Shown here: positions 6,964-14,588 of the stretch, piece after piece
Position numbering within the stretch: position 1 is the stretch's first letter
Layout of the letters: every line of letters starts with the position of its first letter
DNA from: Anaerolineae bacterium
Lineage (GTDB): Bacteria; Chloroflexota; Anaerolineae; Anaerolineales; UBA4823
Assembly (NCBI GenBank): GCA_030622805.1
Contig: JAUXFR010000004.1
Location: forward strand, 1-14,588
DNA length: 14,588 nt
Direction of reading: 5' to 3'
Made by a program: the position numbers and the translations under genes
The notes under the pieces: model-generated
Told to the model about the DNA's origin: nothing
The model's database searches: none
What the model saw: the letters and a program-made list of their open reading frames with translations, nothing else

Positions 6964-8322
6964 ATGCTGCAATCCTTGACCAGACAGCTGAACAACATCC
7001 TGGATCGCCTGTTTAAAAATCCTCTTTTCCGCCGAGTAGTAAAAAACACAAGTTATTTATTCGGCGCTACAGGTATCTCAGCTGGCATTGGTATGCTCCA
7101 GGGCATTCTTGCGGCTCGCCTACTCGGAGTTGCCGGGTTTGGTATCCTCGGAGCAATCACTATGTACGCAAGCGTGATCAATAAGTTTGCGTCTTTCCGT
7201 ATGAGCGAACTGGTGGTGAAATATGTAGGTCTTTACACCGAGCAGTCAGACCGTGATCGAGCGGCAGCCGTATTCAAAGCAGCGGCGCTAACCGAAATGC
7301 TGGCGTCCATCTTCGCGTTCACCCTAATCTGGGTGCTGGCACCACTTGGCGCCCAGTACCTGGTGAAAGACGTCAGTCTGTCACAATGGTTCATCGTTTA
7401 TGGACTGATTGTATTAGGGAACCTTTTTTATGAAAGTTCGATGGGGCTGCTGCAGATCTTCAATCATTTCCGGAGGATCGCCGCCGTTAATGTTGTACAG
7501 AGCCTTGTCACGCTGACATTAATTACACTTGTATTTATTACAGACGGTGGGTTGTTTGAGGTACTGCTGGCATACCTGGCAGGTAAATTTATCGGCGCAC
7601 TTGGAATAACCCTATCAGCCCTGATCGTGGCAACCCAGCAGTGGGGAACTGGTTGGTGGAATATATCGTTGAAATGCTTAAAATCAAGAGCACGAGAACT
7701 GGTAAATTTTGCCGTCAGCACCTATATCAGTGGTTCTCTCAGCTTATTCACCAAGGACAGCGAGCTGTTATGGGTATCCTTTTTCCGTTCTCCAGTAGAA
7801 ACCGGCTATTATAAATTGGCACTGGCGCTCGCCAACTTAGTGCAAATGCCAGTCAGCCCCTTACCGCAAACAACTTATCCAGAACTATCACGCGAAGCCG
7901 CACGGAATAATTGGGACAGCTTCCGATATTTGCTTCGCCAGGGATCATTGCTGGCTGGTGCATACACCGTTGCGGCTACTGCGTTTTTGATTCTATTCGG
8001 AAAGCTCATCATTGAATACATCTACAAGCCGGAGTTTCTACCTGCTTATCCGGCATTGGTTATCCTGCTGGCAGGTTTCCTGGTCGCAAACACTTTTTAC
8101 TGGAACCGGGTCGCTCTACTGGCGTTGAATCGACCAGATTTCCCTGCTATAGTAAACTTCATCCTGGCGGTCATAAAGGTTGGATTAATTATCTTTCTCG
8201 TGCCCCAATATGGCTTCCTGGCGAGCGCCGCCCTGTTGGCTGGCTTTTACATCATCAGTGTCAGCGTGAACGCCCTTAAAACCCGGTCAATCATCAACCA
8301 GAATATTTATTCTGGTGCATAA
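6964..8322 (+). CDS. Wzx-like oligosaccharide flippase
   Basis: The 452-residue protein is strongly hydrophobic, with roughly twelve to fourteen predicted membrane segments and no large soluble domain. It fits the polysaccharide transporter branch of the MOP superfamily, which flips undecaprenyl-linked glycans from the inner to the outer face of the membrane. Family-like features are the N-terminal FGATGISAGIGMLQGILAAR with RLLGVAGFG right after it, and a mid-protein YYKLALALANL region followed by QTTYPELSR. No clear Shine-Dalgarno precedes the ATG at 6964. Position between the epimerase and a GT4 transferase supports the role. The exported glycan is unknown. Confidence 0.88.
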   Translation: MLQSLTRQLNNILDRLFKNPLFRRVVKNTSYLFGATGISAGIGMLQGILAARLLGVAGFGILGAITMYASVINKFASFRMSELVVKYVGLYTEQSDRDRAAAVFKAAALTEMLASIFAFTLIWVLAPLGAQYLVKDVSLSQWFIVYGLIVLGNLFYESSMGLLQIFNHFRRIAAVNVVQSLVTLTLITLVFITDGGLFEVLLAYLAGKFIGALGITLSALIVATQQWGTGWWNISLKCLKSRARELVNFAVSTYISGSLSLFTKDSELLWVSFFRSPVETGYYKLALALANLVQMPVSPLPQTTYPELSREAARNNWDSFRYLLRQGSLLAGAYTVAATAFLILFGKLIIEYIYKPEFLPAYPALVILLAGFLVANTFYWNRVALLALNRPDFPAIVNFILAVIKVGLIIFLVPQYGFLASAALLAGFYIISVSVNALKTRSIINQNIYSGA

Positions 8323-8339
8323 AATCAGGGTAAACTAAC

Positions 8340-8357
8340 TAACGGTATATTAACGGA
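8340..8357 (+). repeat. Tandem TAACGG hexamers in the gap before the GT4 gene
   Basis: TAACGG occurs at 8340-8345 and again at 8351-8356, eleven bases apart, about one helical turn. The intervening bases include TATATT (8346-8351), a possible -10 box. The 47-base gap otherwise holds no recognisable signal. The same TAACGGT heptamer recurs in other gaps of the window. A binding site is possible but unproven. Confidence 0.3.
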
Positions 8358-8369
8358 CACGCAAATAGC

Positions 8370-9593
8370 ATGAAGATCGCTTACATCGCGCCGACTGAAA
8401 TCCCGTCTAAACGTGCAAACACTATTCAAGTCATGAAAATGACCCAGGCATTTGTTCAGACCGGACACCAGGCAGTGTTAATCTCACCTTATTACGGATC
8501 TGAGCAGGCAAAAAATAAAGACGCTCAAGAGCCGTCTCCATCACACCGATGGGAGACGCTGGCTGACACTTATGGATTGCAGAACCAATTCCCGATTGAA
8601 TGGCTGCCTGTGCGAAACTGGCTGCGCCGGTATGATTACAGCCTCTCTTCAGTCCGCTTTGCACGCAGGTGGGGAGCAGACCTGATTTACACCCGGGTAC
8701 CTCAAGCGGCTGCTTTGACCAGTTCCCTCGGTCTGGACACGATCCTGGAGGTGCACGATCTGCCTCAGGGTAAATTCGGTACACGCCTGTTCCATCGCTA
8801 TCTGAGAGGCCGCGGGGCACGGAAGCTGGTAATTATTACCAGGGCGCTGGCGAGAGATCTAACGAAAAAATTCAATGTCCCTTCACCAACAGGGGCAACG
8901 GATTCATTCACTATAGTCGCCCCAGACGGCGTGGACCTGATACGCTATAACAACATCCCTGATCCGATAGCTGCCCGTCGAAAGTTGAAACACGCCACAG
9001 ATATCGGTGCTGTATCAACCCTGGAGAAGGTTCAACTGGAAGAAGGTCAATTTGTCGCCGGTTACTCCGGGCACCTATATGCTGGACGAGGTACTTCTCT
9101 GCTGCTCTCTCTGGCTGAGCGTCTGCCAGAGATCACATTCTTACTGATTGGAGGAGAACCAGATGAGGTGGGTCGGCTACAAAAACAGGTGGAGTTGCGT
9201 CGTCTATCCAACATTATTCTGACTGGCTTCATCTCCAATGCTGAACTTCCACGCTATCAAGCCGCCTGTGATGTGCTGCTGATGCCCTACCAGCATAGAG
9301 TGGCAGCTTCTTCTGGAGGCGATATTTCACGCTACCTGAGTCCGATGAAGCTTTTCGAATACATGGCATGCGGACGTGCGATTGTTTCCAGCGATCTGCC
9401 AGTACTCAGGGAAATATTGAACCATGAGAACGCTATTCTTCTCCAGCCAGACGATTTGGAAGCATGGAAAGAAACTCTCTCAGAGCTGCAAACCAACCCT
9501 GACCTGCGTTTGAGATTAGCAAAAAAAGCCCGAAATGATGTTCAGGCGTACACCTGGAACGCACGGGCAGAATGCATATTAAAGGGTTTATAG
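8370..9593 (+). CDS. GT4-type glycosyltransferase
   Basis: The 407-residue soluble protein has the two Rossmann-like halves of a GT-B retaining glycosyltransferase. The N-terminal half begins MKIAYIAPTEIPSKRANTIQ and contains EVHDLPQGKFG. The C-terminal donor-binding half has AGYSGHLYAGRG, then LPEITFLLIGG, and SPMKLFEYMACGRAIVSSD with E330 and E348 near the nucleotide-sugar site. It would transfer a sugar to a lipid-linked or other acceptor on the cytoplasmic face. Donor and acceptor cannot be read from sequence. The gap to the next gene is 24 bases. No strong Shine-Dalgarno is seen before the ATG. Confidence 0.92.
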   Translation: MKIAYIAPTEIPSKRANTIQVMKMTQAFVQTGHQAVLISPYYGSEQAKNKDAQEPSPSHRWETLADTYGLQNQFPIEWLPVRNWLRRYDYSLSSVRFARRWGADLIYTRVPQAAALTSSLGLDTILEVHDLPQGKFGTRLFHRYLRGRGARKLVIITRALARDLTKKFNVPSPTGATDSFTIVAPDGVDLIRYNNIPDPIAARRKLKHATDIGAVSTLEKVQLEEGQFVAGYSGHLYAGRGTSLLLSLAERLPEITFLLIGGEPDEVGRLQKQVELRRLSNIILTGFISNAELPRYQAACDVLLMPYQHRVAASSGGDISRYLSPMKLFEYMACGRAIVSSDLPVLREILNHENAILLQPDDLEAWKETLSELQTNPDLRLRLAKKARNDVQAYTWNARAECILKGL

Positions 9594-9617
9594 ACAGAGC
9601 TGCCAGAAAATAAGCTT

Positions 9618-11255
9618 ATGACCCAGAGTATGTGCGATCCTAAAATGATGAAGAATATGCTGGCAAAACTTGCTGCGGGGATCTTATTTGTGCTGCTTCT
9701 TTCGCTGCTGTTAGCCTACATCAGTTCCGGTTACCAGAATCTCCACAGCTGGGCGACTTTTTTATTGGTTGGATTGTTAGGCGCAATATGTGTATTTGGA
9801 TGCTGGTGGGCAGTCCAGAAATGTGAAGGCTCGACCCTGCCGAGTTCGCTCTTAATCCTCCTCCTCCTGGCGGTTTTCCTGCGGTTGGCTGCAGGTGTGA
9901 TTTGGTACATAACCCTTCCAAATATTGGGCACGGATCACCCACAGAACAAGCCGGTTACGTGATGGCGGATGCACATCAGCGCGATATGGTAGCCTGGGA
10001 GCTTGCCCAGTCAAGTGAGCCCTTATGGAAGGCTTTCAACGTGGGACGAGCCGCTGACCAGTATGGGGGATTGCTTTTCCTGAGCGCGTTTTTATACAGA
10101 TTTATTGGGGGAGCCATACACCAACCCTTGCAGATCGTACTGCTTGCGGCCGCGGTTTCGGCGCTGGCGGTTCTCTTCACCTGGTCATTTGCCCAACGCG
10201 TTTGGAATCAAAAAGTGGCATGGACTGCCGCCTGGATCCTGGCGCTTTTCCCAGAGGCGATTCTATTGGGAAGCTCACAAATGCGCGAAGCATTCACCAG
10301 CACCCTCGTGATTATGGCATTTTATGGATTCATTACATATATGCAGAATCGCACATGGTCTGGTCTTGCATGGTCTTTGGGTGCGATCCTGTTATTCCTA
10401 CCCTTTTCGCCTCCTTTTGCCGCGCTGCTGGTACTGCTCCTGGGATTGACTGCCATCTTTGGGTATACGCCAGAACTTCGCAAGGTGACGTCACGAATTT
10501 CGATATTTCAGCAGCGTTATGCCTGGGTAATCATCGTGTGCGTAATACTGCTGGTCTTAGTCAGTGTCTGGTTCGTTTTGGACCAATTCACACCTGAAAA
10601 GATTACCAGCCCCGTCGGAATGGTGAATTGGTGGGTCAGGAAATCAGCCGAGTGGCAGGCACATCTTGCAGAACGTGCTTCTGGAAAGATCCAGGCAATC
10701 TTTGACCGAACACCCGAGTGGACACATGCGCCGCTGCTGCTGGCTTACGGCGTGGCGCAGCCGCTTCTCCCCGCAGCGTTGATCGCCACCAGCCAGGCAC
10801 CAATTTGGCAGGTGATCGCTATCTGGCGCGCATTTGCTTGGACCATACTGCTGATCCTACTGATTTATGCAACTTGGAGAGCCTGGGGCTGGAATTCGGA
10901 TGCGATCACCAAAACCCTCACAATCGTGGTCTGGCTGATCATCTTGATTGCCTCATTTCGCGGCGGCGGTGACCAATGGGATAACCCACGCTACCGGGCG
11001 ACCTTTATCGGCATTCAAGCTGCTGTGGCTGGATGGGGTTGGGTTGAATATCGTAATTCCAACGACCGCGTTTTTAAATACATACTGGCATGGGTTGCAC
11101 TGACGGTGCTGTGGTTTATCCCCTGGTACCTGTATCGCAGGTTTTCATTTCCGTGGCCCGTGGAAGACCTCTTTATGACCCTGGGATATGCAACAGCGAC
11201 AACCGCTCTGTATATTTTGGTTGACCAGATACACAGCAAAAAGCAAGCTGAATAA
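9618..11255 (+). CDS. Multi-pass membrane protein, probable GT-C glycosyltransferase
   Basis: The 545-residue product has about eleven hydrophobic segments, starting near residues 18-36, 46-64 and 75-98. The first large loop after them carries ADAHQRD (117-123) and ADQYGGLLFLSAFLYRF (146-162), placed like the acidic loop of GT39/ArnT-like enzymes that use polyprenyl-phosphate sugars outside the membrane. A second hydrophilic loop follows near residues 315-370 (WWVRKSAEWQAHLAERAS). No family signature is strong enough for a firm call; an O-antigen-ligase-like or unclassified membrane protein is an alternative. Several ATGs lie close together (9618, 9630, 9645, 9648, 9657) without a clear Shine-Dalgarno, so the start is uncertain. 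Confidence 0.7.
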   Translation: MTQSMCDPKMMKNMLAKLAAGILFVLLLSLLLAYISSGYQNLHSWATFLLVGLLGAICVFGCWWAVQKCEGSTLPSSLLILLLLAVFLRLAAGVIWYITLPNIGHGSPTEQAGYVMADAHQRDMVAWELAQSSEPLWKAFNVGRAADQYGGLLFLSAFLYRFIGGAIHQPLQIVLLAAAVSALAVLFTWSFAQRVWNQKVAWTAAWILALFPEAILLGSSQMREAFTSTLVIMAFYGFITYMQNRTWSGLAWSLGAILLFLPFSPPFAALLVLLLGLTAIFGYTPELRKVTSRISIFQQRYAWVIIVCVILLVLVSVWFVLDQFTPEKITSPVGMVNWWVRKSAEWQAHLAERASGKIQAIFDRTPEWTHAPLLLAYGVAQPLLPAALIATSQAPIWQVIAIWRAFAWTILLILLIYATWRAWGWNSDAITKTLTIVVWLIILIASFRGGGDQWDNPRYRATFIGIQAAVAGWGWVEYRNSNDRVFKYILAWVALTVLWFIPWYLYRRFSFPWPVEDLFMTLGYATATTALYILVDQIHSKKQAE

Positions 11256-11306
11256 AACATGATTGCTATCACAAATCTATTGACCATAACGGTGAAATCA
11301 TAGTCA

Positions 11307-13205
11307 ATGCCTGAGGGATTTTTCACACCTATAAAATCATTCGCTAAAGCGTGGGGGGCGACACTGATCTCTATCACAGCCGGGGCTGTTTATCTTATCC
11401 AGGCTGTCAATTTTGCGCACAAATCAGATTCCATTCTGGACGAAGGTGCTTACTTATTAAAAGGGCTTCTGTTCGTCACAGGTCAGTACACCCCATACCA
11501 GGAATACGGTCCTTGGACAAACAAAATGCCGTTATCTTTCCTCATCCCTGGTGTTGTGCAGGATCTGTTCGGACCTGACATTGGTGTTGGTCGTTATTTC
11601 GCAATCTTCCTGAGCGGTTTGATGCTGCTCGGTCTCTGGATACTTGCCAACCGTCTGGGTGGGAAATGGTGGGCTGCAGGGATTGTGTGCGTCTATGCCA
11701 TCAACCCTTTCATAATCTACGACTATAGTCTGGCTGTATCGCAGGTTCTGGTTGCCTGCATGTTTGTATGGATGCTCGTGCTGGTGCTTGGTGATGAAAG
11801 AAAAACATGGCAGATTGCTCTCGGCGCATTTCTTGCCGGGGCTATCGTTATGACTCGCATTAACATGTTTATGGTCGTACCTTTGTTGATTCTTTATATC
11901 TACTGGCAGTATGGCAAACGAGCAGCACTAATTGCCACCATCAGTTCTGCAGTTCCCATCATTATAGGCAATGCAATCTACTGGCCTGATATCCTGCACC
12001 GCTATGCAATCCTGTTTCCGCGCAGCATTTCCCCATTCCTGGATCCGTGGAGAACACCAAAACAATATTCACCAATATGGAATCCAACCATCGATCCAAT
12101 CAACCGCCTGCTGAGCTTACTCCAGGCAACACGCATACACTTCGTTTCGATCGTGGGTACGCTGATCGCCTGGCTGCTCTGGCCTCGCAAAGGAGATTGG
12201 AAGAAAGAAAGCGATTATCGAAGCGCTGTATTTTTATCCGTTCTGTATATATCGCTGCTTCTGTTCCATCTCTGGGTTGCGCTAGGACATAACTTCTGTA
12301 CCTATTGTCTCTCCGGTTATCTATCATTTTTCTCATTTCTGGGTATCCTGCTGCTCATTCTCACATTCCCTGGTTGGCGCAGGCGACTTCCGATTTGGCT
12401 ACAAATAACCCTTGTCTTTCTGGTCGTGCTGTTATCGATCGTTTTTGGTTACAGTACGTTTCCAGAGGTCGGTTACCAGTTATTAGAAACCAAGATTCCC
12501 GAAACGTTGTTCACCTTTCCAGAATTTATATTAGTCAAACTGAAGAAGTTTCTGAGAGTCGAACATTATATAACTGTCAAAGATGCCCGAAGACAGGTAC
12601 CTGCGTTCCTTGGCCTGGTGGTTGGAATGATGATCCTGGCATTTGCCTACGAACTGTGGTTCAGATACAAACGAAAGCATAAAGCAGATGTAAATAAACC
12701 AATACCCAGTTATGGGTACTGGCTGCTGATCGCATTCTTGATTGTTGGAACACTGATTACACCCGTATATTATTATTACAACACATTTAATACCGACGAT
12801 TGCAGCACCGACGTGATCGCCGCGAACAAAACCGCTGGAGAACACCTGGCTGAGCGAATTCCTCCTGGATCACGAGTTTACTGGAGGGGTGGGGAATCTG
12901 TTGTCCCGCTGCTCTACGTTCCTGAAATAAACATCTACCCCCCGCAAATAAATGGTGCATATTCCTACAAACTCGGAGGCTATTACGATCCTGACTCGGT
13001 GCTCAAACTCGGTTATTGGAATTCCGTATTGGATTACAATTGGCAGCGTGAGGCTGATTATTTATTGGTACAGGATGGCTTGTTCAATGGATCGCTTAAA
13101 TGGTACATAATGTCATTCGGAGAATTCGAGGAACTCGAGCGTACACCAGCGATAGTCCAATGTGACGACAAAACACGCATCCGCATCTTTCAAAGAAAGC
13201 CCTAA
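11307..13205 (+). CDS. GT39/ArnT-like membrane glycosyltransferase
   Basis: The 632-residue protein has about a dozen hydrophobic segments. The first extracytoplasmic loop has ILDEGAYLLKG (43-53) with the adjacent D45-E46 pair expected for the catalytic acid of GT39-type enzymes, then YGPWTNKMPLSFLIPG. A soluble C-terminal domain of about 130 residues (from about residue 500) contains AANKTAGEHLAERIPPGSRV and RGGESVVPLLY, a layout seen in PMT/ArnT-like proteins. It probably transfers a sugar from a polyprenyl-phosphate donor on the outer face of the membrane. It is not closely similar to the preceding membrane protein, so this is not a simple duplication. A weak GGTGA lies 11 bases before the ATG. 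Confidence 0.82.
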   Translation: MPEGFFTPIKSFAKAWGATLISITAGAVYLIQAVNFAHKSDSILDEGAYLLKGLLFVTGQYTPYQEYGPWTNKMPLSFLIPGVVQDLFGPDIGVGRYFAIFLSGLMLLGLWILANRLGGKWWAAGIVCVYAINPFIIYDYSLAVSQVLVACMFVWMLVLVLGDERKTWQIALGAFLAGAIVMTRINMFMVVPLLILYIYWQYGKRAALIATISSAVPIIIGNAIYWPDILHRYAILFPRSISPFLDPWRTPKQYSPIWNPTIDPINRLLSLLQATRIHFVSIVGTLIAWLLWPRKGDWKKESDYRSAVFLSVLYISLLLFHLWVALGHNFCTYCLSGYLSFFSFLGILLLILTFPGWRRRLPIWLQITLVFLVVLLSIVFGYSTFPEVGYQLLETKIPETLFTFPEFILVKLKKFLRVEHYITVKDARRQVPAFLGLVVGMMILAFAYELWFRYKRKHKADVNKPIPSYGYWLLIAFLIVGTLITPVYYYYNTFNTDDCSTDVIAANKTAGEHLAERIPPGSRVYWRGGESVVPLLYVPEINIYPPQINGAYSYKLGGYYDPDSVLKLGYWNSVLDYNWQREADYLLVQDGLFNGSLKWYIMSFGEFEELERTPAIVQCDDKTRIRIFQRKP

Positions 13206-13216
13206 ACAACAATAAA

Positions 13217-14491
13217 ATGCAGGAAATTAAGCTCCGTACTGAAGCATGGTACAAAGATCAATCCTATAATATCCAATTCCCGGAATCGTGGGAAGTACGA
13301 GTGCTTGGTGATCAAAGAATGCCGGCGCTCGCACCTGAAAGGATCAAACAAATCATCTGCCATCCGGTCGGGAGTCCACCTCTCGATGCTATCGCTCAAC
13401 CAGGTTCCCGTGTAGCTATCATCATAGATGATCTCACCAGACCCACTCCAGTTCAACTCCCTATCAAACTGGTTGTGGAAGTGCTAGAACAGGCAGGTGT
13501 TCCGGTTGAATCCATCACCATCGTAATTGGGAGCGGTTCCCACTTACCCCCTTCCGAGAACGATTTAGAAATCAAACTTGGCACAGATATATTGTCCCGA
13601 CTGAAAGTTATCAGCCACGACTGCTTCGATAACCTTGTTGATCTGGGGAAAACATCACGAGGCACTCCTTTATTTATTAATAAAGACGTTATGGAAAGCG
13701 ATCTGCGGATTGGCATTGGATGCATCTACCCCCATCCTGCTGCTGGATTCTCTGGTGGTTCAAAGATCATTGCACCTGCGACTGCTGGAGCGGAGACAAT
13801 TCGCTACATGCACGATCACCTGCGAACTGCAGACCGCCGAGCGGGTTCGATGGATACCGAATTCAGACACGAGATTGAAGATATTGCCGATCGCATCGGG
13901 TTAGACTATGTTATCAATGTAGTGTTGAACCAGGAGCGGGAAATTGCCGGATTGTTCTGTGGCGATAAATTACTTGCCCATAGGAATGGTATCGAATTCG
14001 CCATCAAACATTACTCGGTCAGTCCTATCGATGACGCGGACATTGTCGTGGCGGATATGTACCCTTTCGACATCGATTTGCAGTTTGCATACGATAGAGG
14101 ATTCTGGCCGCTCCTCAGAGCACGAAGCGACGCAACCAAGGTGATACTTGCTGCATGTCCTAACGGTTTAGGCAGCCACAAACTCTACCCGATATCGATG
14201 TCCCTTTTCCAGCGATACACCCAGCGGTTGAAGAAATTACACTGGCGCGATCTACGGGCACCTGTTGATCGAGTTAAAAAGATGCGCAGATTGTACAGGC
14301 AGAAATCGCTTGATTACATGATGGTGTCAACTGGGGTGGGTGAAAAAGAATTGAAATCTGTGTTTCCAAACGCCAGGTTATACCGCTCCTGGGACAATTT
14401 GCTTAGGGACTTGGTCCAACATAACAAAACTAATTCAACGAAGGTGGCGGTCTACCGCTGCGCCCCATTCCTGATTCCCGCGGCTGATTAA
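13217..14491 (+). CDS. LarA-family (DUF2088) nickel-pincer racemase/epimerase
   Basis: The 424-residue protein has the length and motif order of lactate racemase LarA. Key residues are present close to LarA numbering: D72 and R75 in DDLTRPTP, H109 in IGSGSH, H173 in YPHPAAGFSGGSK, K183 in the same motif (lysine carrying the nickel-pincer nucleotide), and H199 in RYMHD (nickel ligand). The active site therefore looks intact. LarA homologues interconvert various 2-hydroxy acids, including sugar acids in some members, so the substrate cannot be stated. No larB, larC or larE cofactor gene is in the window. It follows the GT39-like gene by 11 bases without a Shine-Dalgarno, suggesting co-transcription with the glycan genes. 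Confidence 0.93.
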   Translation: MQEIKLRTEAWYKDQSYNIQFPESWEVRVLGDQRMPALAPERIKQIICHPVGSPPLDAIAQPGSRVAIIIDDLTRPTPVQLPIKLVVEVLEQAGVPVESITIVIGSGSHLPPSENDLEIKLGTDILSRLKVISHDCFDNLVDLGKTSRGTPLFINKDVMESDLRIGIGCIYPHPAAGFSGGSKIIAPATAGAETIRYMHDHLRTADRRAGSMDTEFRHEIEDIADRIGLDYVINVVLNQEREIAGLFCGDKLLAHRNGIEFAIKHYSVSPIDDADIVVADMYPFDIDLQFAYDRGFWPLLRARSDATKVILAACPNGLGSHKLYPISMSLFQRYTQRLKKLHWRDLRAPVDRVKKMRRLYRQKSLDYMMVSTGVGEKELKSVFPNARLYRSWDNLLRDLVQHNKTNSTKVAVYRCAPFLIPAAD

Positions 14492-14504
14492 CCATAAACC
14501 AGAC

Positions 14505-14588
14505 TTGAACGGAAATTCGCCAGGTGTTAACGGTTATTCAAACGACCTCTTACGAGATATCTTCTTCAGGCGCAACGGGTCTCTTCAA
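14505..14588 (+). other. Possible start of a next plus-strand gene at the right edge
   Basis: After the LarA stop, one frame is open to the window end from a TTG at 14505 (28 codons, including NDLLRDIFFRRNGSLQ). It has no Shine-Dalgarno. A second plus frame is also open from a GTG, and a minus-strand frame ends in PVAPEEDIS then stop at 14550. Which of these is coding cannot be decided from 97 bases. Confidence 0.2.

Noticed and set aside
14550..14588. Minus-strand gene end (PVAPEEDIS then stop) at the right edge
   Set aside because: Only 12 codons are visible and two plus-strand frames are also open over the same bases, so it cannot be supported.

Overview
The window looks like chromosomal DNA of a free-living bacterium. 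The gene content and protein style suggest Chloroflexota, probably Anaerolineae. This is inferred from the combination of delta prime, PcrA/UvrD, TsaE-TsaB-RimI, a family 4 uracil-DNA glycosylase, a glycan locus and a LarA homologue, plus a base composition near 50 % GC; no rRNA or marker alignment was possible. TGA ends several intact genes, so the standard bacterial code applies. No tRNA, rRNA, CRISPR array, insertion sequence or phage gene was recognised, and no stretch longer than about 140 bases lacks a gene.

Layout. Bases 1-1081 (minus strand): the first codons of an unidentified gene at the left edge, preceded in the same transcription direction by holB (clamp-loader delta prime). A divergent promoter region of 109 bases separates holB from a plus-strand UvrD/PcrA helicase (1191-3374). 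After a 138-base gap comes a tightly overlapping t6A-related operon: tsaE (3513-4010), tsaB (4010-4687) and a rimI-like acetyltransferase (4684-5220). The rimI frame is interrupted by one in-frame TGA, although the whole conserved C-terminus continues in the same frame beyond it. A second set of seven plus-strand genes with gaps of only 11-51 bases starts with an iron-sulfur uracil-DNA glycosylase (5268-5894). It continues with a UDP-glucuronate-epimerase-like SDR protein, a Wzx-like flippase, a GT4 glycosyltransferase, two large multi-pass GT-C-type membrane proteins and a LarA-family (nickel-pincer) racemase/epimerase ending at 14491.

How they fit together. The left third is housekeeping: replication, repair and tRNA t6A modification. 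The right two thirds resemble a surface-glycan pathway: a nucleotide-sugar epimerase makes a precursor, a cytoplasmic GT4 enzyme builds a lipid-linked glycan, the flippase exports it, and GT-C membrane enzymes add sugars on the outer face. The LarA homologue keeps its catalytic and cofactor residues, so it may racemise or epimerise a 2-hydroxy acid, possibly a sugar acid tied to this glycan, but the substrate is unknown.

Main points of interest: the single nonsense codon in rimI; near-consensus promoters placed so that the holB and tsaE mRNAs should be leaderless or almost so; a C-terminal QLSMF sequence on the uracil-DNA glycosylase that matches a sliding-clamp-binding pentapeptide; a LarA homologue inside a glycan locus; and a recurring intergenic TAACGGT heptamer.
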